DNA of 64,000 bases from Vibrio spartinae (GTDB lineage: Bacteria; Pseudomonadota; Gammaproteobacteria; Enterobacterales; Vibrionaceae): positions 2,719,001-2,783,000 of the forward strand of contig NZ_AP024907.1 of the NCBI RefSeq assembly GCF_024347135.1. The letters are read 5' to 3'. Below, one piece after another: positions 26,983 through 34,634 of this stretch (positions are counted from its first letter, which is position 1; every line of letters begins with the position of its first letter). A model generated the notes under the pieces. That model did not search any database. It saw only the letters and a program-made list of their open reading frames with translations, and was not told the origin of the DNA. A program made the translations under genes and the position numbers.

Positions 26983-28280
26983 ACAGCAAGCGGCTGTGGT
27001 TGCTGTTGCGCCAGCATATGTTCAACACCATCGGCATGACGAATGACGATGAGCTGATCACCGTCCACCAGCACTTCCGAAGGGTAACCAAAACTCAGGA
27101 AGTACACCGGAGAAGCCGTCGGTCCGTAAGCCCCTGAATGAAAAATACCAATCAGATCACCTTCATCCAACTGGGGCAGCGGCACGTCATCACCAATCAG
27201 ATCCGTCGGTGTGCAGAGCGGGCCGGTGAGCATGTAATGCTGCACATCATGCGCATGATGTGCAGTCCCCAGACGGGCAATCGGAAAGTTCTTGCGAATC
27301 ACAGAACCAAGCCCTGCAGCCGCACCGTGACAGTTTGAGCCCCCGTCACACACAGCAAACATTTTGCCTTTCGATGCCTTCAAATAACGTACCCGTGTCA
27401 CGAACATACCGGAGCGTCCGACAATAAAGCGTCCCAACTCCATAATTAACTTTGTTTCCGGGAAGTGATCGCGAAATTCACGAATCACAGGCTCAATCCC
27501 GGTCGCAACAGCGTCCAGATCAAGTTCTGTCTCTCGCGGATAGTAAGGCACGCCAAGCCCGCCACCGATATCGACAAAATTCAGGGTAACACCATATTCC
27601 CGCTGAATTGTCTCTGCCAATGACAGAATATTACGGGTATTCGCTACGACCGCCTCCGCATCCAAAATCCGAGTCCCCAGATAAATATGAATCCCTTCCA
27701 ACGCAACATGGGGATACTGATCCAGATGATTCAGGGTTTCCAGCACGAGGTGTTCATCAATCCCAAATTGGCGTGGCTTACCACTCATCACCAGACGTGC
27801 TTTCTCCGAGGTAAAATTAGGATTAATCCGAAAGGCAAACGGCTGAACAACACCGGCATTCTCTGCCAGCTTGTTCAATAATGCCAACTCAGATAACGAT
27901 TCAACCACAACGGCTTTAATCCCCAGCGCCACACAACGACTCAGCTCATGTTCCGATTTACCCGGTCCGACAAAAATAATTTCTGCCGGAGATGCCCCCG
28001 CAGCCAACGCGGTTTCCAGTTCAGCCAGTGAACAGACTTCACAACCGACACCCTGTTGATGAATGATTCCGACTAAAGAAAGATTTGGATTCGCTTTCAG
28101 AGAATAAAAATAATTCAGCGCATCCGGTAAGGTATTTTTTAATGTTATCAGATGATTTTTTAACTGATTCGCACTGTAAACATAAAAAGGTGTTTTTACT
28201 GTCGCGGCAATTTTTTCTATTTCAACCTGATCAACATGCAATGAGTTAATATATTCAGTCTGGAATTTAAAATTATGCAT
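26979..28280 (-). CDS. Fold-type III PLP decarboxylase, BtrK-like
   Basis: 433 residues, alanine-racemase/DAP-decarboxylase fold. PLP lysine Lys62 in YSLKANPN, phosphate-binding GGGLG, MELGRF in place of EPGR, catalytic Cys in GPLCTPTD, and GAYGPTASP near the end. Closest relatives I can recall are BtrK, which decarboxylates glutamyl-ACP in butirosin synthesis, and the exosortase-system decarboxylases. The start overlaps the stop of a carrier-protein gene by 8 bases, supporting a carrier-bound amino acid as substrate. A free amino acid cannot be excluded. Confidence 0.9.
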   Translation of the reverse strand: MHNFKFQTEYINSLHVDQVEIEKIAATVKTPFYVYSANQLKNHLITLKNTLPDALNYFYSLKANPNLSLVGIIHQQGVGCEVCSLAELETALAAGASPAEIIFVGPGKSEHELSRCVALGIKAVVVESLSELALLNKLAENAGVVQPFAFRINPNFTSEKARLVMSGKPRQFGIDEHLVLETLNHLDQYPHVALEGIHIYLGTRILDAEAVVANTRNILSLAETIQREYGVTLNFVDIGGGLGVPYYPRETELDLDAVATGIEPVIREFRDHFPETKLIMELGRFIVGRSGMFVTRVRYLKASKGKMFAVCDGGSNCHGAAAGLGSVIRKNFPIARLGTAHHAHDVQHYMLTGPLCTPTDLIGDDVPLPQLDEGDLIGIFHSGAYGPTASPVYFLSFGYPSEVLVDGDQLIVIRHADGVEHMLAQQQPQPLAV

Positions 28281-28566
28281 AACTTAAACTCCCGACTAAA
28301 TAATCCGTCAATGTAATCATATTTTTAAAATGAGCAAGAAAATTACTGTCCATGCATGAAAACAAGTCAAACTCTTGCTTTAATTCATTTTCTATTCTTT
28401 CACACAACCCGGCAATCAAAGATACCAAGCTGGCTGAATCTAAAAGGCCGGAGGCACTATATATATCACCACCACCGATAATATGATTTATTTTACCGTC
28501 ATCTAATCCAATGTTTTTTAATTCAGATAGTAGTATCTGCTCTACATTACACTTATCGAAAAACAT
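28273..28566 (-). CDS. Carrier protein (first gene of the minus-strand biosynthetic operon)
   Basis: 97 residues. Attachment Ser in GLLDSASLVSLI, followed by the expected acidic helix. Slightly longer than usual and AT-rich. Start ATG 28566 has AGGGAATAG upstream. Overlap with the PLP decarboxylase gene points to a dedicated aminoacyl-carrier decarboxylase pair, like BtrI/BtrK. Confidence 0.8.
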   Translation of the reverse strand: MFFDKCNVEQILLSELKNIGLDDGKINHIIGGGDIYSASGLLDSASLVSLIAGLCERIENELKQEFDLFSCMDSNFLAHFKNMITLTDYLVGSLSYA

Positions 28567-28881
28567 AAAACTCTATTCCCTAGAGATCCGTTGAATGATG
28601 CTAATGTTACCTTGCTCAATTTGAGTTTTTTGACTGAAATTGTACTTATAAATAAAAATATTTTTAAAATTCCGAGACATTTCTAATACAAGCAATTTCA
28701 GTCAAAAAAATGTCAGAAAAATAGCTAACAATTATTCTATCGATAGAGATTCTATATCAAAACCAGATGAAATAGATTATTTCACAATCTCTGTTTTTAT
28801 TATTTTTAAATATATTTAACCACAATGATGTCTCGTCACTTAGTACAGATATCGGGCGACTCAGTGATCATGGAAAATGCA
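28567..28881. promoter_or_regulatory. Divergent control region of the biosynthetic cluster
   Basis: About 315 AT-rich bases between the two operons. The main element is a 17-base perfect inverted repeat (28626–28642 and 28693–28709). Each arm contains TTGACT reading inward; on the plus strand TTGACT is followed at 17 bases by TAAAAA. Both operons may thus start from face-to-face promoters sharing the repeat. No T-run follows either arm, so it is not a terminator. Confidence 0.6.
28626..28709. repeat. 17-bp inverted repeat, candidate shared operator
   Basis: Arms TTTTTTGACTGAAATTG (28626–28642) and its exact reverse complement (28693–28709), separated by 50 AT-rich bases. It extends inward by three pairs across a two-base bulge. 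It is placed centrally between the divergent operons, so one regulator bound at both arms could loop the DNA and control both. Confidence 0.85.
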
Positions 28882-29787
28882 ATGACTTATATCGTAGATA
28901 TTCAATGTAGCAAGTCAGACAGTACTTCTTTCATCCCACTGGATGAATTGGGACTAAGTCACGATATTTCCGAAAAAGAAGCCCGGGTTTATCAGCGCAT
29001 CTATCAACTGGAACAGATCGCCATGAACCGGCTCTCCCATGAAGCGATGCTGAAAGAGACATTAACGGCACTACTCAATCAGAATCCGGCCCTGCGTCAG
29101 CAGACTGGCTATCTGTTTTATACCAAAACCCAGACACACAATACCTTCTTTGACAAGCACTGGTTACAGACGCTGGCAAAATCATGCGGTCTCCGGCACT
29201 GGAAATCACTCACCCTCAGCCTGAACCATTGTGCATCAGGTCTCAGTGCTGTCCACCTGACCAACCGGATGTATCAGAACGGCGAGACTGTTCCTGTGAT
29301 TGTCCTGAGCGGTGAAAAAAGTTTTGCACCGGATCTGAACAAAATGACTGTCGGTATACTGGGAGAGATGTCGGCCGCCTGCCTGCTGTCTCCGCTGGAC
29401 GGACAATGGAAAGTCACCGCTTCCAGAGTAAAACATCTCAGCCGGTTCTATAAAAACCCGGAAAATATGAGTGCCACAGAAAAACGCGCCATGATGGCAG
29501 ATTTTTATACCGGTATGCTTGATTTCCTCCGGTCAGAAACACTTTCCGAGCCAGAGATGATTCTGCCCTATAACCTGAATCTGCCTTTACTCAACCGGGT
29601 ATCCAGAGAACTGGGCTGGGAGGGGAAACTATATACCACCAATATCCGTCAGACCGGACATACCTACTGCTCTGACGTTTTCTATAACCTGCTCACGGCA
29701 GAGACACAACACGATTTCAAACGGGCATTACTGTTTGCCGCAGGGATGGGCGTAACCTATTCCTCGCTGGGTATTGCCCGTCATTAA
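28882..29787 (+). CDS. KASIII-like ketosynthase, active-site Cys present
   Basis: I choose ATG 28882 (MTYIVDIQ), which lines up with the start of the 16573–17529 paralogue and has GGA upstream; ATGs at 28825 and 28870 are alternatives. 301 residues. Cys117 in LNHCASGLSA. The His motif reads LPYNLN (Tyr230 at the His position), and His260 (TGHTYCSD) replaces the FabH Asn. First gene of the divergent operon, followed 32 bases later by a carrier protein. Confidence 0.83.
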   Translation: MTYIVDIQCSKSDSTSFIPLDELGLSHDISEKEARVYQRIYQLEQIAMNRLSHEAMLKETLTALLNQNPALRQQTGYLFYTKTQTHNTFFDKHWLQTLAKSCGLRHWKSLTLSLNHCASGLSAVHLTNRMYQNGETVPVIVLSGEKSFAPDLNKMTVGILGEMSAACLLSPLDGQWKVTASRVKHLSRFYKNPENMSATEKRAMMADFYTGMLDFLRSETLSEPEMILPYNLNLPLLNRVSRELGWEGKLYTTNIRQTGHTYCSDVFYNLLTAETQHDFKRALLFAAGMGVTYSSLGIARH

Positions 29788-29819
29788 CACAACCCATAAT
29801 CAATAAAGGAACGTACTCA

Positions 29820-30074
29820 ATGAATATCATGGATAAAATCAACGAAGCACTATCACAGGTTCTGGATGGAGAAACAGTCACCATCGATATGAATACCAAT
29901 TTCGATGAAGATTTGGATCTGGATTCCGTTTTGTTTGTTCAGTTTCTGCTGACTCTGGAAGAGAATATCGACGGTTTGTTGTTCGATCCGGATCTGATCA
30001 GCCAGTCTTCATTCAACAATGTCGGCTCTTTGATCGAATTTATCGAATCTCAGGTCACAGTTGCGGAAGCCTGA
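29820..30074 (+). CDS. Acyl carrier protein
   Basis: 84 residues, very acidic. Attachment Ser in DLDLDSVLFVQF. AAGGAAC precedes the ATG. It follows a KASIII and precedes an ACAD-like fragment gene by one base, so it probably carries the chain those proteins act on. Third carrier protein of the cluster. Confidence 0.9.
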   Translation: MNIMDKINEALSQVLDGETVTIDMNTNFDEDLDLDSVLFVQFLLTLEENIDGLLFDPDLISQSSFNNVGSLIEFIESQVTVAEA

Positions 30075-30075
30075 T

Positions 30076-30744
30076 ATGAACATGACAGCAGAAATACTCG
30101 ATCAAGCTTATGCCGTTGGCCGCAAAGCAACCCCCCGGGAGCTTTTGCCACAATTGGGTTTCTGGATGACAGGCAAAAATGCCTGTCTCGTCAGCCAAGG
30201 TCTGACGATGTTCCCTGCGGGAGACTCACCTGAACTGGTGAATGTTCAGGGAGAAACCATCGCGGCATCTCACTGCACACGCCTGCCTCAGGATCGAATA
30301 CTCCGGCATCTGGCACTGGAAACCGCCACTGTTGACGCTCAGAGCCAGAACGAAGAACCCCTCTCTTTGGCGGTTTGCGCAATTCGTCTGGGACTGACGA
30401 CCCGCATTCTGGATCTGTCATTTAACCATCTAAAAGACCGGAAGAGTTTTGGCCAGAAGACCACCCGCCATCAATTGATTAAAGCCAGTTTTTCAGACAT
30501 TTACGGAGATGTATCGCTCCTCAAACAGCAACTACATTATCGCCTGGATAGTGGTGATTTGAGCGATCCGGATGAGGAGCACCGACAAATCACTCAATTA
30601 TCCAACCAGGCTGAAAAGTTGATGGGCGGACACGGCTTCCTATTGGGAAACAGCCATACCATCAGTCACTTTTCCATGCTGCTTTACTCGCTATTCGGTA
30701 AAAGCAGCTCACGGGAACAGCAGCATACACACAGCGCCGTCTGA
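30076..30744 (+). CDS. Truncated acyl-CoA dehydrogenase-like protein
   Basis: Start ATG 30076, one base after the carrier-protein stop; 222 residues, against about 380 for a complete ACAD. The C-terminal helical domain is recognisable (HLKDRKSFGQKTTRHQLIKA, then LMGGHGFLLGN). The N-terminal helical domain and most of the middle beta domain are missing or very short, and no Glu base is evident in the last motif. It may be a non-catalytic partner, a chaperone-like scaffold, or a carrier-binding subunit. Confidence 0.7.
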   Translation: MNMTAEILDQAYAVGRKATPRELLPQLGFWMTGKNACLVSQGLTMFPAGDSPELVNVQGETIAASHCTRLPQDRILRHLALETATVDAQSQNEEPLSLAVCAIRLGLTTRILDLSFNHLKDRKSFGQKTTRHQLIKASFSDIYGDVSLLKQQLHYRLDSGDLSDPDEEHRQITQLSNQAEKLMGGHGFLLGNSHTISHFSMLLYSLFGKSSSREQQHTHSAV

Positions 30745-30783
30745 GGACAGACGGCCATCGTTCATGACAGCAAAAGGATAATT

Positions 30784-32136
30784 ATGAGCATTTCCAAGCA
30801 ATCGACACTCAGTTTACCGGCCAGTGGTATGGGTGACGTCAAACAGGTGCTGGGCATCGCCTGGCCGATGATCCTGATCGCGATTGTGGTGTCACTATCA
30901 CAAAATGGTCAAATATGGATCCTTGGCCGGAATGAACAAAGTCAGGCGTTGTATCAACTATCGATGCTGCAACCCTTCCATTTTCTTTTTATTGCGCTGC
31001 TGGAATGCCTGACGATCACCAATCAGGTCTTCAGTGCCCGTTCAACCCGTGACTGGCCGAGCAAAAACGTCATAAAAAGCACGCTGTTGCTCGCTGTTGC
31101 CGGAACCGTCTTTCTGTCCTTGCTGGCGGGAGTGAGTTATCTGTTCGAAGCGCCACTTCAGACAACGATGGGCGGTGATACGCAGGATCTCTTCCGTCAG
31201 ACACTGCCGCTTTATCTGTTATCCCTGATTCCGCTGCTGATCTTTGAACTGGGCAATGCCGGACTGCGAGGACAGGGAAAGACCCTCAGCAGTATGCTGC
31301 TCATCTCCGGTTTTATCATCATTAACCTAGCGGTATGTTATGTCGGCTTTGTGCATCATCAACTCGGATTTCAGGCGGTCATTTATGCCAACCTAATCTC
31401 TGCATCGGCGATGCTGCCGTTTTCGCTGTTCATGCTGTTCAGAACGGTTAATCATGGTTCAGATCCACAACCGGGGGCATTTCTACCCAGACTATTTGCG
31501 CTGATGACCGATGCCGGAATCCCGATTTTTCTGTCGATGCTGATTGCATTCGCCAGTTCTGCAGTGATTTTTCCGCTAATCAGTCAGATGAATACCGACT
31601 ACGCTCCCGGATTCCTGATTGTCGTTAAACTACGTTCCCTGTTTATCATTCCGGCCGTTGCGCTGGGTTCTGCGATTGCGATTTTTGTCAATCAACAACT
31701 TTCTGCCGCTACGCAGGAATCATTGACCCGTATGTTAAGCCGGGGAATGCTCGCAATCAGTCTGCTGTACATCACTCTGACAGCGATAGTTTATCTGAAT
31801 CAGCGCAGTCTGGTTGATCTGTTAGCCAATACGGTCGCTGTTCAGCAAGCCGGTTATCTATTGTTGTCACTGTTGCTACCAACCTTCTTCCTGACCTCCA
31901 TGCTGGCTGCAACTCAAACCATGCTTGAACAGCTTGGCCGCGGGAAAAGAGTGCTGATTATGACTTTAGTCGTTGAGTCGGTAATGGTCGGTGGTATTCT
32001 GATTCTGATGCAGTCACAGGGAAATATTACCGATCTGGCGCACCTGATCGTTATTTTCAACGTGATTTATTTTACGATTTTCTTACGTGAATACTGGTTG
32101 CTAATCAAAAATCTGCGAGGGGAAGATGCTCTATAA
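30784..32136 (+). CDS. MATE-family multidrug/toxin exporter
   Basis: 450 residues with about twelve hydrophobic helices in the two-bundle MATE pattern; AAAGGATAATT precedes the ATG. It likely exports the cluster product or an intermediate with Na+ or H+ antiport, and may give self-protection. It overlaps the next gene by 11 bases. Confidence 0.88.
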   Translation: MSISKQSTLSLPASGMGDVKQVLGIAWPMILIAIVVSLSQNGQIWILGRNEQSQALYQLSMLQPFHFLFIALLECLTITNQVFSARSTRDWPSKNVIKSTLLLAVAGTVFLSLLAGVSYLFEAPLQTTMGGDTQDLFRQTLPLYLLSLIPLLIFELGNAGLRGQGKTLSSMLLISGFIIINLAVCYVGFVHHQLGFQAVIYANLISASAMLPFSLFMLFRTVNHGSDPQPGAFLPRLFALMTDAGIPIFLSMLIAFASSAVIFPLISQMNTDYAPGFLIVVKLRSLFIIPAVALGSAIAIFVNQQLSAATQESLTRMLSRGMLAISLLYITLTAIVYLNQRSLVDLLANTVAVQQAGYLLLSLLLPTFFLTSMLAATQTMLEQLGRGKRVLIMTLVVESVMVGGILILMQSQGNITDLAHLIVIFNVIYFTIFLREYWLLIKNLRGEDAL

Positions 32137-33109
32137 CCTTGCCTATCCTTTGCTGCAACTTTCCGCATTTGCCCATCAGCGCTATCACTGGTGTCTGGTG
32201 ATGCTGAAACGCCGGCCGAAATTATTACTCAAATCTTCAGTCCGGCCGGAAACGCATTACAATGGCGTATGCGGCAAGCTACGGCGGGCTGATACGATTT
32301 TACTCTCCCGCCTCTCTTCCGAATGGGCAGCCCGCTACGCGATCCGCATGTTTGAAAAGCCGACTCGGATGCCTTGCATGGCAAACGATTTAGAATTTGA
32401 GCAGCAGAGTCAGCAACATCAGCTGACGTTCAACAAATGCCGGATTAACGTATTCTGTCATGAACCGCCGGCATCCGTTCAAGTTCAGGGAACCATTCTG
32501 CTGGTACATGGCTGGGAAGGACGGAGTGTCATGTTCCGCCCGCTGACAGAAAAGCTGCTTGCCAACGGCTACCGGGTCATCGCACCTGATTTAATCGCCC
32601 ATGGAAGTTCAGAAGGCGAACGTTGTTCGTTCTACGAACTGGCGCAGCTATTATTACTGATTAATCAGCAGTTCGGTGCTTTTCATAGTGCGATCGGTCA
32701 CTCATTTGGCGGCACAGCACTGGCAATGGCTATCGATGCAGGGCTCTCAACTCATCAACTGATCAAAATCGGCAGCCCGGACGGATTAGGTAATCTGCTG
32801 GATTCCTACATCGATTACTATCGGATCCCTGCCGTCCTCAAGGACAAACTCAAACAGGTATACCATCACCGCTATGGCACGCATCCAGATATGATCGATG
32901 CGCCGTTATGGAAAACCCTGTCACTGCCAACCCTGCTCTGCCATGACCGCAATGACAACATTATCGATATTACCCAGGCGCAAAAGATGAGTGCCGCCTT
33001 TCCGAACTGCGAGCTGTTTCTCACCGACGGCTGGGGACACCGCGGGGTGCTGAAAGATCGCAATATTCATCAGAAGATTATTGAGTTTATCCAGAGCAGT
33101 ACAACATAG
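32126..33109 (+). CDS. Alpha/beta hydrolase
   Basis: 327 residues. Oxyanion region LVHGWEGRS, nucleophile Ser in GHSFGG, acid in CHDRNDNI, His in GWGHRGVL. The first 100 residues are a longer, basic extension not usual for the fold. Last gene of the divergent operon, followed by a terminator. It may complement the minus-strand hydrolase as a release or editing enzyme. Confidence 0.85.
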   Translation: MLYNLAYPLLQLSAFAHQRYHWCLVMLKRRPKLLLKSSVRPETHYNGVCGKLRRADTILLSRLSSEWAARYAIRMFEKPTRMPCMANDLEFEQQSQQHQLTFNKCRINVFCHEPPASVQVQGTILLVHGWEGRSVMFRPLTEKLLANGYRVIAPDLIAHGSSEGERCSFYELAQLLLLINQQFGAFHSAIGHSFGGTALAMAIDAGLSTHQLIKIGSPDGLGNLLDSYIDYYRIPAVLKDKLKQVYHHRYGTHPDMIDAPLWKTLSLPTLLCHDRNDNIIDITQAQKMSAAFPNCELFLTDGWGHRGVLKDRNIHQKIIEFIQSSTT

Positions 33110-33140
33110 TGTGTCGAAAGTTCATGAGTATATCTGACAG

Positions 33141-33178
33141 AACTGGCTCATCATCAGTGATGCGCCAGTTTTGTTATT
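33141..33178 (+). terminator. Rho-independent terminator of the plus-strand biosynthetic operon
   Basis: Stem aactggc / gccagtt, extended inside by catca/tgatg, then TTGTTATTGT. It lies 31 bases after the hydrolase stop. Confidence 0.75.
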
Positions 33179-33191
33179 GTCGTTAGCTACC

Positions 33192-33214
33192 TGATCGCGA
33201 CTTGGTCGCGATCA
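33192..33214. other. Perfect 10-bp palindromic stem between convergent genes
   Basis: tgatcgcgac, three-base loop, gtcgcgatca. There is no T-run on either side. It lies between the plus operon and the convergent AraC gene, so it may be a secondary stop or a protein site. Confidence 0.5.
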
Positions 33215-33268
33215 CCGATAATTACGGGCTGGAATGAGATTTAACTTAGCAGAAAGAAGAGCCGGACT

Positions 33269-33796
33269 TCACCGCATCTTATCCAACAAAACACCTCTTG
33301 AAAAAGAAGAACGGTGATTGCCGTAGATAATTTCAAAGGGTTTATTATCTTTTTCTTTCGTGGTGATCGAGTGTTTATACTTTAACGGTGTGATCTGATG
33401 TGCCTTGCTGAAGCTACGGGAAAAGTGGGCAAGAGAAGAGTAGCCGCAGGCATTGCTGATATCCGTTAATGACCAATCCGGTGCAATTTCAATATACTCC
33501 TTTGCAAGTGCAATCCGGATATCCCAAATCCAACGCATTGGCGAGGTTCTGTATACTTCATTAAATAATCGGCAAATCTCATACTTAGATGCGTCCACCT
33601 CTTCAGAAATATCATCCAGTGATATTTCCATTGAGAGGTTTTCTATCACATAGTCGAGTGTTTTTACCAGTAAATCCAGTTTCCTCCTTGACTTCGATAA
33701 TCCTAAAGAAGGTTGAATCTGATAGAGTTCATTGATCAAGTTATCTCTGAAGTGTTCCATATTTTCGTAACAGTAGTAATTAATTTTGTGGTTCAT
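33269..33796 (-). CDS. AraC-family regulator (DNA-binding part only)
   Basis: 175 residues, much shorter than a full AraC protein. The double-HTH domain fills residues about 40–150 (DISNACGYSSLAHFSRSF, PLKYKHS), with a short N-terminal extension and no sugar-binding cupin. It ends 160 bp from the plus operon and follows the PPTase gene by 30 bases. A reasonable candidate for local control of the biosynthetic cluster. Confidence 0.85.
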   Translation of the reverse strand: MNHKINYYCYENMEHFRDNLINELYQIQPSLGLSKSRRKLDLLVKTLDYVIENLSMEISLDDISEEVDASKYEICRLFNEVYRTSPMRWIWDIRIALAKEYIEIAPDWSLTDISNACGYSSLAHFSRSFSKAHQITPLKYKHSITTKEKDNKPFEIIYGNHRSSFSRGVLLDKMR

Positions 33797-33826
33797 ATCC
33801 TAGCCTCACTTAATTATTAATCTATT

Positions 33827-34558
33827 TTATTTCACTCTCTGAAACGATCCTGCATCTGATTTTATCTCTTCTACAGAAAATGATGACTCTTCATGATTCA
33901 CATGAAATATTTTCACCATGCCTTCTTTGGGTACACAAAGAGATAAATCGAACAACCGTTGATACTCATACATATAAAACAACCAACTATTTTCCGGTTG
34001 TTTATTTTCTCCCAAATACATATTCACTTGACTGCCATTCAGATCGAACCAAAAACTGTTTAATGGTTGTGCCAACCCTTTGCCAATCGCTTTGATATAC
34101 GACTCTTTCAGTGTCCATAGCTGCCGGGCCTGCCGACAGGCATCTCCGCAATGCAATGATTCAAGCTGAGCCATTTCCTGACGATGAAAGAATCTCTGTG
34201 CAATCTTTAATATCTGACTGTCTTTTTTTTTAAACTCAATATCTACGCCGACGTCACCAATTTTTGATAACAGTAATACCCCCACTCCATTTGAGTGTGA
34301 AATATTAAACCAGAGTGAATCTGTACCAGCGATGGTCGGTTTACCATATTCTTTTCTGTATATTCTTATTCTTTCATCACCTTCATAGTAATAAGGTAAT
34401 ATTGAACGAATAAACTGTGCACTTATTTTTCTATCCTCATCATTATTTAATTTGATTTGATATTCATTTTTTTTATGCTTTCTATTTTTAATAAAAAACA
34501 ATAAATAATGATTATCTCCCAGCTCAGGCAAACATGTTCCCATCGCATCAACCTTCAT
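33827..34558 (-). CDS. Sfp-type 4'-phosphopantetheinyl transferase
   Basis: 243 residues. Motifs WFNISHSNG, GVDIEF (Mg/CoA ligands), and WTLKESYIKAIGKGL are those of Sfp/EntD. It transfers the phosphopantetheine arm of CoA to carrier proteins; the three carriers of the adjacent cluster are the obvious targets. AT-rich N-terminal third; no clear Shine-Dalgarno before the ATG. Confidence 0.93.
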   Translation of the reverse strand: MKVDAMGTCLPELGDNHYLLFFIKNRKHKKNEYQIKLNNDEDRKISAQFIRSILPYYYEGDERIRIYRKEYGKPTIAGTDSLWFNISHSNGVGVLLLSKIGDVGVDIEFKKKDSQILKIAQRFFHRQEMAQLESLHCGDACRQARQLWTLKESYIKAIGKGLAQPLNSFWFDLNGSQVNMYLGENKQPENSWLFYMYEYQRLFDLSLCVPKEGMVKIFHVNHEESSFSVEEIKSDAGSFQRVK

Positions 34559-34634
34559 TAATAACTTTATTTAAAGTGTACGAACCCCCGCAGCATTTTT
34601 GCCACCAATAAAATCAGGGGTCATCAATGACGAA

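Noticed and set aside
28626..28709. The 17-bp inverted repeat as a bidirectional terminator or insertion sequence ends
   Set aside because: U-runs are on the wrong side of each arm, the 50-bp interior has no ORF, and no target duplication is seen.
12053..33109. Cluster as a fatty-acid, aryl polyene or prodigiosin locus
   Set aside because: No KAS I/II, ketoreductase, dehydratase, or PigB–F type genes are present; only single elements (adenylation enzyme, ACAD, carrier) are shared with prodigiosin.
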